From NCBI GenBank assembly GCA_903855135.1, contig CAINYB010000025.1, positions 1 to 52,695 of the forward strand: a DNA stretch of 52,695 bases, in the 5' to 3' direction. The DNA is from an uncultured bacterium. GTDB lineage: Bacteria; Patescibacteriota; Patescibacteriia; UBA1558; GWA2-36-10. Under the pieces are notes generated by a model. It was not told the DNA's origin, searched no databases, and worked only from the letters and a program-made list of their open reading frames with translations. Made by a program: the position numbers and the translations under genes. How positions within the stretch are numbered: position 1 is the stretch's first letter; every line of letters begins with the position of its first letter. Shown piece after piece: positions 8,737 through 17,061 of this stretch.

Positions 8737-10785
8737 ATGTCAAAAATTGATTTCGCTAAAGTTTTAAACGAGGAACAATATCAAGCTGTCACGGTCAAAT
8801 CTGGACCGTGTTTGGTTTTAGCAGGCGCGGGCTCAGGTAAGACTAGAGTCTTAGTACATAAAGTTGCCTGGCTGATCGAGCAAGGTGTCAAACCAGAAAA
8901 AATATTATTGCTCACTTTTACTAATAAAGCAGCCAATGAAATGATGTCACGCACCAAAGTTTTGTTAGGTTTAAAAGATGTAGACAGATTAGCTTTGTGG
9001 GGTGGTACTTTTCATAGTGTAGCCAATAGACTTTTGAGAGTTTATGGTCGCTACTTAGATATTCCAAATAATTTTATTATTTTGGATAGCGATGATAGTA
9101 AAAGTTTGCTTAAAAAAATTTCTAAAGAAGTTTTGCATCATTTAAATCAAAAAAATTTACCCAGCCCAAGTTTGATTCAAGAGGTGATTAGCTTTGCTAC
9201 TAACTCGGACATTAGTTTAAACGAAAGTTTACAAATAAAATTTCCTGAATGGTTACAAATCGCCGAGCAGATTGTCAAAATAGCAGAAATGTATAAACAG
9301 CAAAAACAAAAATCTGGTACTTTAGATTTTGACGATTTACTACAAGCTTGGAAAAAATTAACTACTACCATGCCAACGGATAAAATTTTTGCTAATTTAT
9401 GGGAATATATTTTAGTCGATGAGTATCAGGATACTAATACTATCCAAGCGGAAATTATTTATAATTTAGCCAAAACACATCAAAATATTTTAGTGGTTGG
9501 TGATGATGCGCAAAGCATTTATTCTTTCCGCGCTGCCAATATCCAAAATATTTTAGATTTCCCTACAGTTTTTCCTAAATGTAAGATTATTAAACTAGAA
9601 AAAAATTATCGTTCTAGCCCCGAGATAGTTTCTCTTGCTAACGCTGTTATCGCTGATAATGCCAATCAATTTGCTAAAAATTTAGAGTCAGTTTTAAATC
9701 CGGGAGTTAAGCCAGAGCTAGTCGCAGAAAATAATAATTTTAGTGAAGCTAAATTTTTAGCTGATAAAATAGAATATTTATTGACCTTGGGTATAATTCC
9801 ACAAGAAATAGCCGTCTTATTTAGAGCTTCTCATCATTCACAAAATTTGGAAATAGAGCTGAATAAACGGGGGATTAATTATGAAATGCGTGGTGGCTTA
9901 AAGTTTTTTGAGCGAGCCCATATCAAAGATGTTTTAGCTCATCTTAAAGTTTTGTTTAATTTTAAAGACCAAAGTTCTTGGTCAAGAATATTACCTTTAT
10001 ATGATGGCATCGGTGAAGTCACTGAACAAAAAATTTATTCAAGCTTAAGCCAATTAGATAGTTTAAGTGAGCTTAACGATTTAAATATTAGCTTATCAGC
10101 CAAAGCAGATATTAGCTGGTCGCAGATCAGAGAAAATTTTAATAAGTTATTAAATATTAGTCAGGAAAATCTGAGTGAGCTAATTCGTTTAGTGATGGCG
10201 CAGTATAATGATTACCTAATGTCTCAATATACTGACTATCGTCAGCGTCAAGATGATTTGGAGCAACTAGCCATTTTTGCTTCAGCGCATAGTAATTTAG
10301 CAGAATTTTTAAGTGAGGTAAGTTTGCAAGAAAAATTTAGTGTCAATGATGATAAAAATAAAGCTGGTATTATTTTAAGCACTATTCATCAGGCCAAAGG
10401 TCTAGAGTGGCAGGCAGTTTTTCTTTTGAACTTAACTAGTCGCTCTTTACCTCATCCTTTGTGTCAAAGTGAAACTGAAATAGAAGAAGAGCGTCGATTA
10501 TTTTATGTAGCGGTTACTCGAGCTAAAAGATATTTGTATCTATCTTATCCTTTATCAGAATTTCGTTATGATGGCTACAAAAATTTACAGCCCAGTATTT
10601 TTTTAAGTAATTTAGATAGCAATTTATTAAACTATAATCATCTAGCTCGTTCCAGTGTTTATGCTCAAAGTGATGGCGTTGAGTATGTGCCAGAGCAAGA
10701 CAATGATTTTTATGATGAGGACAAACCACAGCCCAGACATAAAACAAAACCCGGATTTTTTTTGCCAGAAATAGATGAATGGTAG
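8737..10785 (+). CDS. UvrD/Rep-family ATP-dependent DNA helicase
   Basis: A superfamily 1A 3'-5' DNA helicase of 682 residues. Motifs in order: Q-motif LNEEQYQAV (about residues 11-19), Walker A AGAGSGKTR, motif Ia TFTNKAANEM, II VDEYQDTN, III GDDAQSIYSFRAA, IV KNYRS, V STIHQAKGLEW and VI EERRLFYVAVTRAK. It has the usual 1A/1B/2A/2B arrangement of UvrD/PcrA and could act with UvrA and UvrC in excision repair. The C-terminal 60 residues are polar and may be disordered. I cannot separate UvrD from PcrA or Rep here, so no symbol is given. Two hairpins follow the stop. Confidence 0.93.
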   Translation: MSKIDFAKVLNEEQYQAVTVKSGPCLVLAGAGSGKTRVLVHKVAWLIEQGVKPEKILLLTFTNKAANEMMSRTKVLLGLKDVDRLALWGGTFHSVANRLLRVYGRYLDIPNNFIILDSDDSKSLLKKISKEVLHHLNQKNLPSPSLIQEVISFATNSDISLNESLQIKFPEWLQIAEQIVKIAEMYKQQKQKSGTLDFDDLLQAWKKLTTTMPTDKIFANLWEYILVDEYQDTNTIQAEIIYNLAKTHQNILVVGDDAQSIYSFRAANIQNILDFPTVFPKCKIIKLEKNYRSSPEIVSLANAVIADNANQFAKNLESVLNPGVKPELVAENNNFSEAKFLADKIEYLLTLGIIPQEIAVLFRASHHSQNLEIELNKRGINYEMRGGLKFFERAHIKDVLAHLKVLFNFKDQSSWSRILPLYDGIGEVTEQKIYSSLSQLDSLSELNDLNISLSAKADISWSQIRENFNKLLNISQENLSELIRLVMAQYNDYLMSQYTDYRQRQDDLEQLAIFASAHSNLAEFLSEVSLQEKFSVNDDKNKAGIILSTIHQAKGLEWQAVFLLNLTSRSLPHPLCQSETEIEEERRLFYVAVTRAKRYLYLSYPLSEFRYDGYKNLQPSIFLSNLDSNLLNYNHLARSSVYAQSDGVEYVPEQDNDFYDEDKPQPRHKTKPGFFLPEIDEW

Positions 10786-10803
10786 CTTTTTAAATATTTA
10801 GCT

Positions 10804-10827
10804 AAAACCCCACTTTAGTGGGGTTTT
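10804..10827 (+). terminator. Helicase gene terminator
   Basis: Perfect stem AAAACCCCACT/AGTGGGGTTTT just after the stop codon. Confidence 0.8.
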
Positions 10828-10848
10828 GATGAACTCAAAAATATAAGA

Positions 10849-10870
10849 AAACTCCGCTGACGCGGGGTTT
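10849..10870. terminator. Second hairpin after the helicase gene
   Basis: AAACTCCGC-TGAC-GCGGGGTTT, 22 bases after the first hairpin and just before the next gene's promoter. It is either a backup terminator or one of the scattered palindromes. Confidence 0.55.
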
Positions 10871-10887
10871 CATGAAATGTTTGAAAA

Positions 10888-10896
10888 TGTTATAAT
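10888..10896 (+). promoter_or_regulatory. Extended -10 promoter of the exported glycosidase-like gene
   Basis: TGTTATAAT is a full extended -10 (TGnTATAAT), 12 bases before the ATG at 10909. Confidence 0.6.
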
Positions 10897-10908
10897 AAGC
10901 TTAAAGAA

Positions 10909-13900
10909 ATGAAGCAATATTATTTAATTAAGGGTAGTTTTAAAAGTAGAATGATAGTTAGTTTTTTGGCTATCAGTGTTTTGTCTATTTTTAATATTTT
11001 TATTTTTTTTGATAAAAATAATCCCCAAGCCACCCATAAAAGTTTAGCTGATGAATACCAATGGCAACAAGATTATACAGTCTGCCCCTTGTATAGTGGT
11101 ACTAATTGTTCCAATTTTCAGCACATTAAAGTTTTTGGTTTGCTTTATGGTGGTCGTTTAGGCAGTTCTTATAACCAATATCAAACTGACACTCTTACAT
11201 CTCTTGATCCGTCACACATATATGAGAATTTACATGATTGGTTTGCGCATCATTATGATCTGACATCTTCTGATACTGAGTGGGGCGGTGTGAGTAAAAA
11301 TATTATTACAGCTTATAATCCAAATATTTCTTCTTGGCAATACATGATCTTAGGTGGCTTGGGTTACATGGTAGATTTAGCGGTTGGTGGTATCAATAGT
11401 ATTTCGCAAAAATATTTGAATGCTGAAAGTTATGCTAGCTTGCATGGTGATAATTTTGAAAATTATTTTATCCATCATGATCAAGATAAGTTGATCCTAG
11501 ACTGTAGTTTTTATAGTTCTTGTGGGTCAGCTTATGAGGGGGTTTTTGAAAACGTGATTTATTATAATGGCTCTAGTTACAGTGATTGGACATATCAAGC
11601 CTTTGGCTATAGTTGGTCTGATTCTGGCATCAGGAAAGATTATACTTTAAGTTTTGGGCAAACAAATTCTATTTTATATTTTGGTAATTTAGAAAAATTT
11701 GATAGTTTATATATTAATTTAAGCCAAAACGCTTCTACTGATTGGCAGGGTGCTTGGGAATATTGGAATGGTTCCAGTTGGACAAATTTAGCTTTATTAC
11801 AAGACACTACAAATGAATTAACACAATCAGGTTTGATTAAGTTTTTTCCACCAACTGATTGGGCAGAGACTTTATTGGCTGATGGTAATCCCTATGCTTT
11901 GAATAGTTTAGCCTATATTCGTTTACGTACTTTAAATCAAGGCACCACTCAACCTATTGCCCATACTTATCAATTAGCTTCCGGCGGAGCTTTACAAAAT
12001 GTACCAGATATTGGTAACGAAGATCCAGGTGTTTCCGCTTTTCACACAGAATTATATTTACCAAGAACATATCAAGATTGGGATTTTAATCCTGATGACG
12101 AATCTCGTGATAGGGGTGTGGAAATAAATTTCTCTTCCGTTACTTTTCCTGGTTGGGATGATAGAAATGATGTGAGCGGTGATGGCTATGTAGATGATGA
12201 TGAGTATGCTAGTTTGGTAAATACTCAAGCTACTGCTCGTTTCAAGCATCAGTCTCGCATTTCATCTTTTTTCTATCAGTATATGTCACATGGGGGTAAT
12301 TATGGAAATAATAATTATCGTAATTTTATCGTAAATAATATAGCCAATAATGCTTATGATCCGATAAATTTTTCTGGTATTATGTTTGACAGTTTAAGCA
12401 CGAGAGTGTCTACTAGATATTGGTATAGCGATATTTCTTTTTTGGAATACACATCAGCAACCTCTACTCAGTTTGTAGATGACGTAAGACAAGTTGTGAT
12501 TGATGTGCAAAATGCTTTACCTGGCGCAATCATAGCCAACAATGATAATTTAAATTTAACTTTTGCTGATATAGTTGACGGTTCAGAAGGTGAAATATTA
12601 TTTCATATTAAAGAAACAAACACTAATAGTAGTGCGGGACAATTACCAACAAATTTAGTCAGTAAATTTAATAAAATTGTTGCTACCTCTAATCAAAATA
12701 AATTATTGACTTTAATGAGTGTTGCTACTGGCGATGATAATATTAATACAGACAGAGAAAAAATATTTGGTTTAGCTGCTTATTATTTACTAGATGATGA
12801 CTCAACTTATTTTTGGTATCAAAATCCATATAAATATAGTGAGCCTTGGAATTATTGGTTTGACGCTATTACTTATGACATTGGCGTGGCTAACAGTGAT
12901 TTTAATTATCAATGGGCAACAGGCCTAGATACAAATAACAATCAATATTATATTTTTTCTCGCAATAGAGCTAATGGTAATAAAGTTTTAGTTAAATTTA
13001 AACCTAAATCTACTTCACTTATTGATGATAGTACTATTACCACTCATCAATTAGACAAACCATATTATCTCCTGCAAGCAGATGGTACTTTATCTGATAA
13101 TACTGTAACTTCAGTTAGCTTAAGAAATAATGAGGGTGCAATTTTGATTGACCCTGCTACTTTGACAGTGGCTCCAACTTGTTCAGACAACATCCAGAAT
13201 GGCAATGAAACAGGCATAGACTGTGGAGGCTCTTGCCCAGCTTGTCCTTCTAATCCACCACCAGAAACTCCTCCAATAGCATGTGGTAACAATATCCAAG
13301 AACAAGGTGAACAATGTGATGATGGTAATACTAATAATAACGATGGTTGTTCTTATCTATGTCAAATAGAAGAAGTAACTCCTACTTCTACTCCTCATAC
13401 AATCTTAGATATCTCTAAACTTCAAGGCACATTAGTAAAACTAAATAATGACCCTAAAGTCTATTATATTAACACTAATAACCAAAGATACCTTATCCCT
13501 AACCTAAATACCTTTAAATCATGGTTTAAGAACTTTAATAGCCTTACTATTATTACTCCTCAAACTCTAGCTTCTTTTGAATACTTAGGTAGACTGACAG
13601 TTAAACCAGGTAAGCTAGTCCAATTTAAAAACTCTAACAAAGTCTATGCAGTAGAACCAGAAAAAACCTTAAGATGGATAACTACAGGACAAATCTTTAA
13701 AGACTTTGGTTATGACTTTAAAAAAATAATACATCTTCCAGAAGAAGACTTTCAATATTATACTCTAGGCGAAGACTTAAATACTTCAACTACTCACCCT
13801 ACAGGACAGTTATTAAAACATGGTAACTTTGCTCCCATCTTCTATATTAAAGACAATATTGAATACTGGATCAAAGATGAAACTACTTTCTTATCTCTAG

Positions 13901-13992
13901 GCTTTAAATGGCAAGATATTATTACTATCCCTGTAAGGTATTGGTATACTAGAGTATTAGATAACTTTAGCTTTAGATTGATGGATAGGTAA
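10909..13992 (+). CDS. Large exported protein: possible GHL15-like glycosidase, Cys-rich repeat, surface repeats
   Basis: 1027 residues, with an N-terminal signal or anchor (hydrophobic about 16-33). The central region (about 370-680) has features of the putative glycoside hydrolase family GHL15: an FSGIMFDSLST segment with an Asp at a strand end, and AAYYLLDDDSTYFWYQ. This match is from memory of the family pattern and is tentative. An EF-hand-like loop, DVSGDGYVDDDE, lies at about 421-432. Two Cys-rich pieces follow: NGNETGIDCGGSCPAC (about 764-780) and a Myxococcus-type/DUF4215 repeat with GEQCDDGNTNNNDGC (about 800-815). The C-terminus has three copies of a 45-50-residue repeat (about 839-887, 900-948, 965-1012) with a VYYI..RWI core, also present in the exported peptidase at 32637-37904. 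It is probably displayed on the cell surface. Codon use changes in the C-terminal fifth. Confidence 0.75.
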   Translation: MKQYYLIKGSFKSRMIVSFLAISVLSIFNIFIFFDKNNPQATHKSLADEYQWQQDYTVCPLYSGTNCSNFQHIKVFGLLYGGRLGSSYNQYQTDTLTSLDPSHIYENLHDWFAHHYDLTSSDTEWGGVSKNIITAYNPNISSWQYMILGGLGYMVDLAVGGINSISQKYLNAESYASLHGDNFENYFIHHDQDKLILDCSFYSSCGSAYEGVFENVIYYNGSSYSDWTYQAFGYSWSDSGIRKDYTLSFGQTNSILYFGNLEKFDSLYINLSQNASTDWQGAWEYWNGSSWTNLALLQDTTNELTQSGLIKFFPPTDWAETLLADGNPYALNSLAYIRLRTLNQGTTQPIAHTYQLASGGALQNVPDIGNEDPGVSAFHTELYLPRTYQDWDFNPDDESRDRGVEINFSSVTFPGWDDRNDVSGDGYVDDDEYASLVNTQATARFKHQSRISSFFYQYMSHGGNYGNNNYRNFIVNNIANNAYDPINFSGIMFDSLSTRVSTRYWYSDISFLEYTSATSTQFVDDVRQVVIDVQNALPGAIIANNDNLNLTFADIVDGSEGEILFHIKETNTNSSAGQLPTNLVSKFNKIVATSNQNKLLTLMSVATGDDNINTDREKIFGLAAYYLLDDDSTYFWYQNPYKYSEPWNYWFDAITYDIGVANSDFNYQWATGLDTNNNQYYIFSRNRANGNKVLVKFKPKSTSLIDDSTITTHQLDKPYYLLQADGTLSDNTVTSVSLRNNEGAILIDPATLTVAPTCSDNIQNGNETGIDCGGSCPACPSNPPPETPPIACGNNIQEQGEQCDDGNTNNNDGCSYLCQIEEVTPTSTPHTILDISKLQGTLVKLNNDPKVYYINTNNQRYLIPNLNTFKSWFKNFNSLTIITPQTLASFEYLGRLTVKPGKLVQFKNSNKVYAVEPEKTLRWITTGQIFKDFGYDFKKIIHLPEEDFQYYTLGEDLNTSTTHPTGQLLKHGNFAPIFYIKDNIEYWIKDETTFLSLGFKWQDIITIPVRYWYTRVLDNFSFRLMDR

Positions 13993-14006
13993 AAATCTGT
14001 TAAAAT
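13978..14006 (+). promoter_or_regulatory. Promoter of the DEDD-WYL gene, inside the end of the upstream gene
   Basis: TTGATG (13978-13983), a 17-base spacer and TAAAAT (14001-14006) preceded by TGT as an extended -10. The ATG at 14014 follows seven bases later, so the mRNA should be leaderless. Confidence 0.65.
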
Positions 14007-14013
14007 ACTTGGC

Positions 14014-14802
14014 ATGAAAGATATAATTGTTTTAGATTTAGAGACGCAAAAAACCTTTGATGAAGTGGGTGGCTTCCAGAGTAATCATCATTTATTAGGT
14101 GTATCAGTGGTGGGTGTGTATTCATATAATTTAGATAAATATCGTGGTTTTAAGGAAGAAGAATTTTCAGAATTATTAGAGCTTTTTAAAAACACCGAAT
14201 TAGTCATTGGTTTTAATAGTAAGGCTTTTGATTTTCCGGTTTTACAACCTTATTACAAAGATTTTGATTTATCTACTATTCCACATTTAGATATTTTAGA
14301 AGAAGTGGTGCATGCTTTGGGTCATCGTTTAAAACTTGAGTCTGTTGCCCAAAGCACGCTCGGCTATGGTAAGTCTGGTTCCGGGCTAGATGCTATCATG
14401 TATTATCGAAATAATGATTGGGACAAACTAATCAAGTATTGCTTAGATGACGTCAAAGTTACTAAAGAAGTTTATGATTATGGTTTAAAACATGGTAATA
14501 TCTGGTATCATAATTCAGGACAAAAAGAACCAATAGTTGCGCGTTGGTTTGATAAAAGCAATCAAACACCTATCAAAGCCATGGTGGAAAAGGCTTTAGC
14601 TGACGGCCAGCAATTGGAAATTGATTATATGGATGAAAGTGGTCAAGTGACTAAACGTAAGATTGATATCCAAGCGATCAAAGGAAATAAAATAAAAGCT
14701 TTTTGCCATATGCGTGACGCTTTAAGAGTATTTGATATAGACAGAATTAAAGATGCAAAATTAGTTGGCAAAATGCAAAGTTTTCAAAGTAGTTTATTAT
14801 AA
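14014..14802 (+). CDS. DEDD-family 3'-5' exonuclease domain fused to a WYL domain
   Basis: 262 residues in two parts. Residues 1-165 form an RNase H-like DEDD exonuclease domain (YprB-like): IIVLDLET with Asp8/Glu10 as motif I, VIGFNSKAFDFPVL (about 65-78) as motif II, and YCLDDVKVTKEVYDY (about 143-157) as motif III, all with their acidic residues intact. Residues about 188-255 look like a WYL domain: KALADGQQLEIDYMDESG, then IKAFCHMRDALRVFDIDRI, matching the usual yS/T..G...A.C..r..R.F..dRI pattern. WYL domains bind nucleic acid or nucleotides and usually regulate, so this may be a nuclease with a ligand-controlled or DNA-binding tail. It is single-gene, with its own promoter and a shared terminator. 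Confidence 0.8.
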   Translation: MKDIIVLDLETQKTFDEVGGFQSNHHLLGVSVVGVYSYNLDKYRGFKEEEFSELLELFKNTELVIGFNSKAFDFPVLQPYYKDFDLSTIPHLDILEEVVHALGHRLKLESVAQSTLGYGKSGSGLDAIMYYRNNDWDKLIKYCLDDVKVTKEVYDYGLKHGNIWYHNSGQKEPIVARWFDKSNQTPIKAMVEKALADGQQLEIDYMDESGQVTKRKIDIQAIKGNKIKAFCHMRDALRVFDIDRIKDAKLVGKMQSFQSSLL

Positions 14803-14813
14803 ATATAGCAATT

Positions 14814-14840
14814 AAAAAATCGCACTAAGTGCGATTTTTT
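14814..14840. terminator. Bidirectional terminator between the DEDD-WYL gene and folD
   Basis: AAAAAATCGCAC-TAA-GTGCGATTTTTT, a symmetric stem with A/T runs on both sides, between convergent genes. Confidence 0.9.
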
Positions 14841-15661
14841 TTATAAAGTTGTAAAGTATTATATAAAAGCATTGCCACTGTCATGGGTCCGACACCACCA
14901 GGTACTGGTGTTATATGAGAAGCTTTAGCAAAGACACTGCTATAATCTACGTCACCGACAGTGTAGTCTTTTACTTTATTGGTACCGACATCAATCACGA
15001 TAGCTTTTTCTTTGATCATGTCAGCGGTGATAAAAAAAGCGATGCCCGCAGCCGAGATCAAAATATCGGCTGCTTTAGTAATTTTTTTTATATCTTTATT
15101 TTTTGGATCAACAATTTCGGTGGCAACTTTTAGATCATTTAATAATTTTTTTAAAGGTCGATAAAAAATTTCACTTTTAGCGACAATAACCGCTTTTTTT
15201 TCAGCTAAATTTTCGCCTGTGCTTTCTAAAAGTCTGATAATACCTAAAGGCAAGCCAGGTATAAAATCTGCAGAGTTATTTAATAATTTTTTAATGTTTT
15301 TTGGATGAAAACCATCTACATCTTTTGTAGGATCAATGCTTTGGATGATAGTGTCAGCGTCTAGCTGTGTTGGTAATGGCAATTGGACTAAAATAGCATC
15401 CACATCTTCATCTTTATTTAAAAAATTTATAGCTTCTAAAACTTGGTCTTGTGAAATATTAGCTGGCATCAAATATTCACTAAATTCAATGCCAACTTTT
15501 TTAGCGGCTTGTTTTTTTAAAGCTACATAAAGTTTAGAAGCTTCATCTGAGCCTATTAAAATAACCGCTAAATTTGGGTGATAGAAATTTTGAAATATTT
15601 CTCCCGCAATTTCAGCTTTTATACTTTCGGCTATTTTTTTGCCATCAATTATTTGTGCCAT
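14825..15661 (-). CDS. folD: Bifunctional methylenetetrahydrofolate dehydrogenase/cyclohydrolase
   Basis: FolD interconverts 5,10-methylene-THF, 5,10-methenyl-THF and 10-formyl-THF using NADP. It has 278 residues, the normal length. Motifs: YVALKKQAAKKVGIEF with the catalytic Lys (about residue 50), LVQLPLPTQL, DPTKDVDGFHP and the C-terminal PVPGGVGPMTVAML. The usual G-R-S-x-x-V-G loop of the nucleotide site is instead VAKSEIFYRPLKKLL, so cofactor binding may differ. Its partner in one-carbon metabolism, glyA, lies directly upstream on the same strand. The stop falls inside the shared terminator. Confidence 0.95.
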   Translation of the reverse strand: MAQIIDGKKIAESIKAEIAGEIFQNFYHPNLAVILIGSDEASKLYVALKKQAAKKVGIEFSEYLMPANISQDQVLEAINFLNKDEDVDAILVQLPLPTQLDADTIIQSIDPTKDVDGFHPKNIKKLLNNSADFIPGLPLGIIRLLESTGENLAEKKAVIVAKSEIFYRPLKKLLNDLKVATEIVDPKNKDIKKITKAADILISAAGIAFFITADMIKEKAIVIDVGTNKVKDYTVGDVDYSSVFAKASHITPVPGGVGPMTVAMLLYNTLQLYKKNRT

Positions 15662-15663
15662 TT

Positions 15664-15735
15664 TTTGTCATGCTGAATTTATTTCAGCATCTATTAAGTA
15701 TAATATTTTAGCCCCTGAAACAAGTTCAGGGTGAC
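15664..15735. repeat. Two palindromic repeats between glyA and folD
   Basis: First TGCTGAA/TTCAGCA (about 15670-15690), then CCCCTGAA/TTCAGGG around 15712-15732. Both resemble the short repeats found dispersed in many CPR and other genomes (recalled pattern). They fill most of the 83-base gap. Confidence 0.6.
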
Positions 15736-15744
15736 TATCTAAAT

Positions 15745-17046
15745 TTACAATTCTGGATAAAGCGGAAAGTTTTGCATTAAGGCTAAAACTTTTTCTTTAT
15801 TTTCTGCTTTAGCTTTTTTATCTCGAGCCTGTCGAGAGATTAAAGTATCAATAATCACCTCAGCAATTATTTCCATCTCCGCTTCTTTTAAGCCACGGGT
15901 AGTCAAAGCGGCCGTGCCAAGTCTGATGCCAGACGGATCCATTGGTTTACGAGTATCATAAGGGATCATGTTTTTGTTAGTAAAAATCGCTACTTGGTCA
16001 AGCAGTGTTTCTGCTTCTTGACCACCTAAACCTAAAAGACTGACGTCCAATAATAACAAATGATTATCGGTACCACCAGAGACTAATCTGATACCAGCGG
16101 CTTTGAATTTGTTTTCCAAAACTTTTGCATTAGTTAAAATTTGTTTTTGATAAGCTTTGAATTCTGGGCTTAAAGCTTCTTGGAAGGCGACAGCTTTAGC
16201 AGCGATCACATGCTCTAATGGTCCGCCTTGAAGCCCGGGAAAAATAGCAGAGTCAATTTTTTGAGCTAAGTTTTTTCTTGCCCTGAGCTCAGTCGAAGGG
16301 TTACCACCTTTATCCAATCTATCTTCTATTTTAGATAAAATAAAACCACTACGTGGTCCGCGCAAAGTTTTGTGTGTAGTTGAAGTGACGATGTCGGCTA
16401 CTGGCACTGGATCAGGATGCAGACCGGTGGCTACAAGACCTGCGATATGTGCCATGTCTACCATCAAATAAGCGCCTACCTGATCCGCAATGTCTTTAAA
16501 TTTTTGAAAATCAATTTGTCTTGGGTATGCTGAAGCACCAGCTAAGATAATTTTTGGCTTATGAAGTTTGGCTTGTTTTTCTACTTCATCAAAATCAATC
16601 ATTTCTGTATCTTTATTTACACCGTAACTGACGAAGTTATAACTTTTTCCAGAAAAATTTACTGGATGTCCATGAGTCAAATGTCCGCCGTGAGCTAAAG
16701 AAAAACCTAAGATAGTATCATGTAATTCACAGACCGCAAAGTAAGCGGCGGCATTAGCTTGTGAGCCAGCGTGCGCTTGGACATTAGCATGTTCCGCTTT
16801 AAATAATTTTTTGACACGTTCAATCGCCAAAGTTTCTATCTGATCAATAAATTCATTACCGCCATAGTATCTTTTATTTGGGTAGCCTTCAGCATATTTG
16901 TTTGTCAAAATAGAACCAGTGGCTTCTAAAATTGAAGTAGAGACAAAGTTTTCGGATGCGATCATTTCGGCACCAGTTCTTTGTCTATTTAATTCTTTTT
17001 GAATTAATTCCGCTATCTGCGGATCATTGGTTTGTAAATTTTTCAT
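15745..17046 (-). CDS. glyA: Serine hydroxymethyltransferase
   Basis: GlyA is a PLP enzyme that converts serine and THF to glycine and methylene-THF, the substrate of the neighbouring FolD. It has 433 residues. Motifs: [27 protein letters not shown], the PLP Lys in [14 protein letters not shown], and [20 protein letters not shown]. Between ILSKIED and KIDSAIFPG there are about 15 more residues than usual, including PSTELR encoded by the palindromic element at 16281-16300. The promoter is an extended -10 six bases before the ATG, so the mRNA is probably leaderless. Confidence 0.97.
   Translation of the reverse strand: MKNLQTNDPQIAELIQKELNRQRTGAEMIASENFVSTSILEATGSILTNKYAEGYPNKRYYGGNEFIDQIETLAIERVKKLFKAEHANVQAHAGSQANAAAYFAVCELHDTILGFSLAHGGHLTHGHPVNFSGKSYNFVSYGVNKDTEMIDFDEVEKQAKLHKPKIILAGASAYPRQIDFQKFKDIADQVGAYLMVDMAHIAGLVATGLHPDPVPVADIVTSTTHKTLRGPRSGFILSKIEDRLDKGGNPSTELRARKNLAQKIDSAIFPGLQGGPLEHVIAAKAVAFQEALSPEFKAYQKQILTNAKVLENKFKAAGIRLVSGGTDNHLLLLDVSLLGLGGQEAETLLDQVAIFTNKNMIPYDTRKPMDPSGIRLGTAALTTRGLKEAEMEIIAEVIIDTLISRQARDKKAKAENKEKVLALMQNFPLYPEL
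16281..16300. repeat. 20-bp palindromic repeat inserted in frame in glyA
   Basis: On the coding (minus) strand CCCTTCGACTGAGCTCAGGG, read as P-S-T-E-L-R. It is the same element as in queA (5792-5811), in the same frame. It lies in a surface-loop position just before the conserved IDSAIFPG motif. Confidence 0.8.
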
Positions 17047-17052
17047 GACTTT

Positions 17053-17061
17053 ATTATAGCA
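17053..17061 (-). promoter_or_regulatory. glyA extended -10, six bases before ATG
   Basis: Minus strand TGCTATAAT, then six bases, then ATG. It overlaps the end of the upstream elp3 gene. The same layout occurs at uvrC and dedA. Confidence 0.7.
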
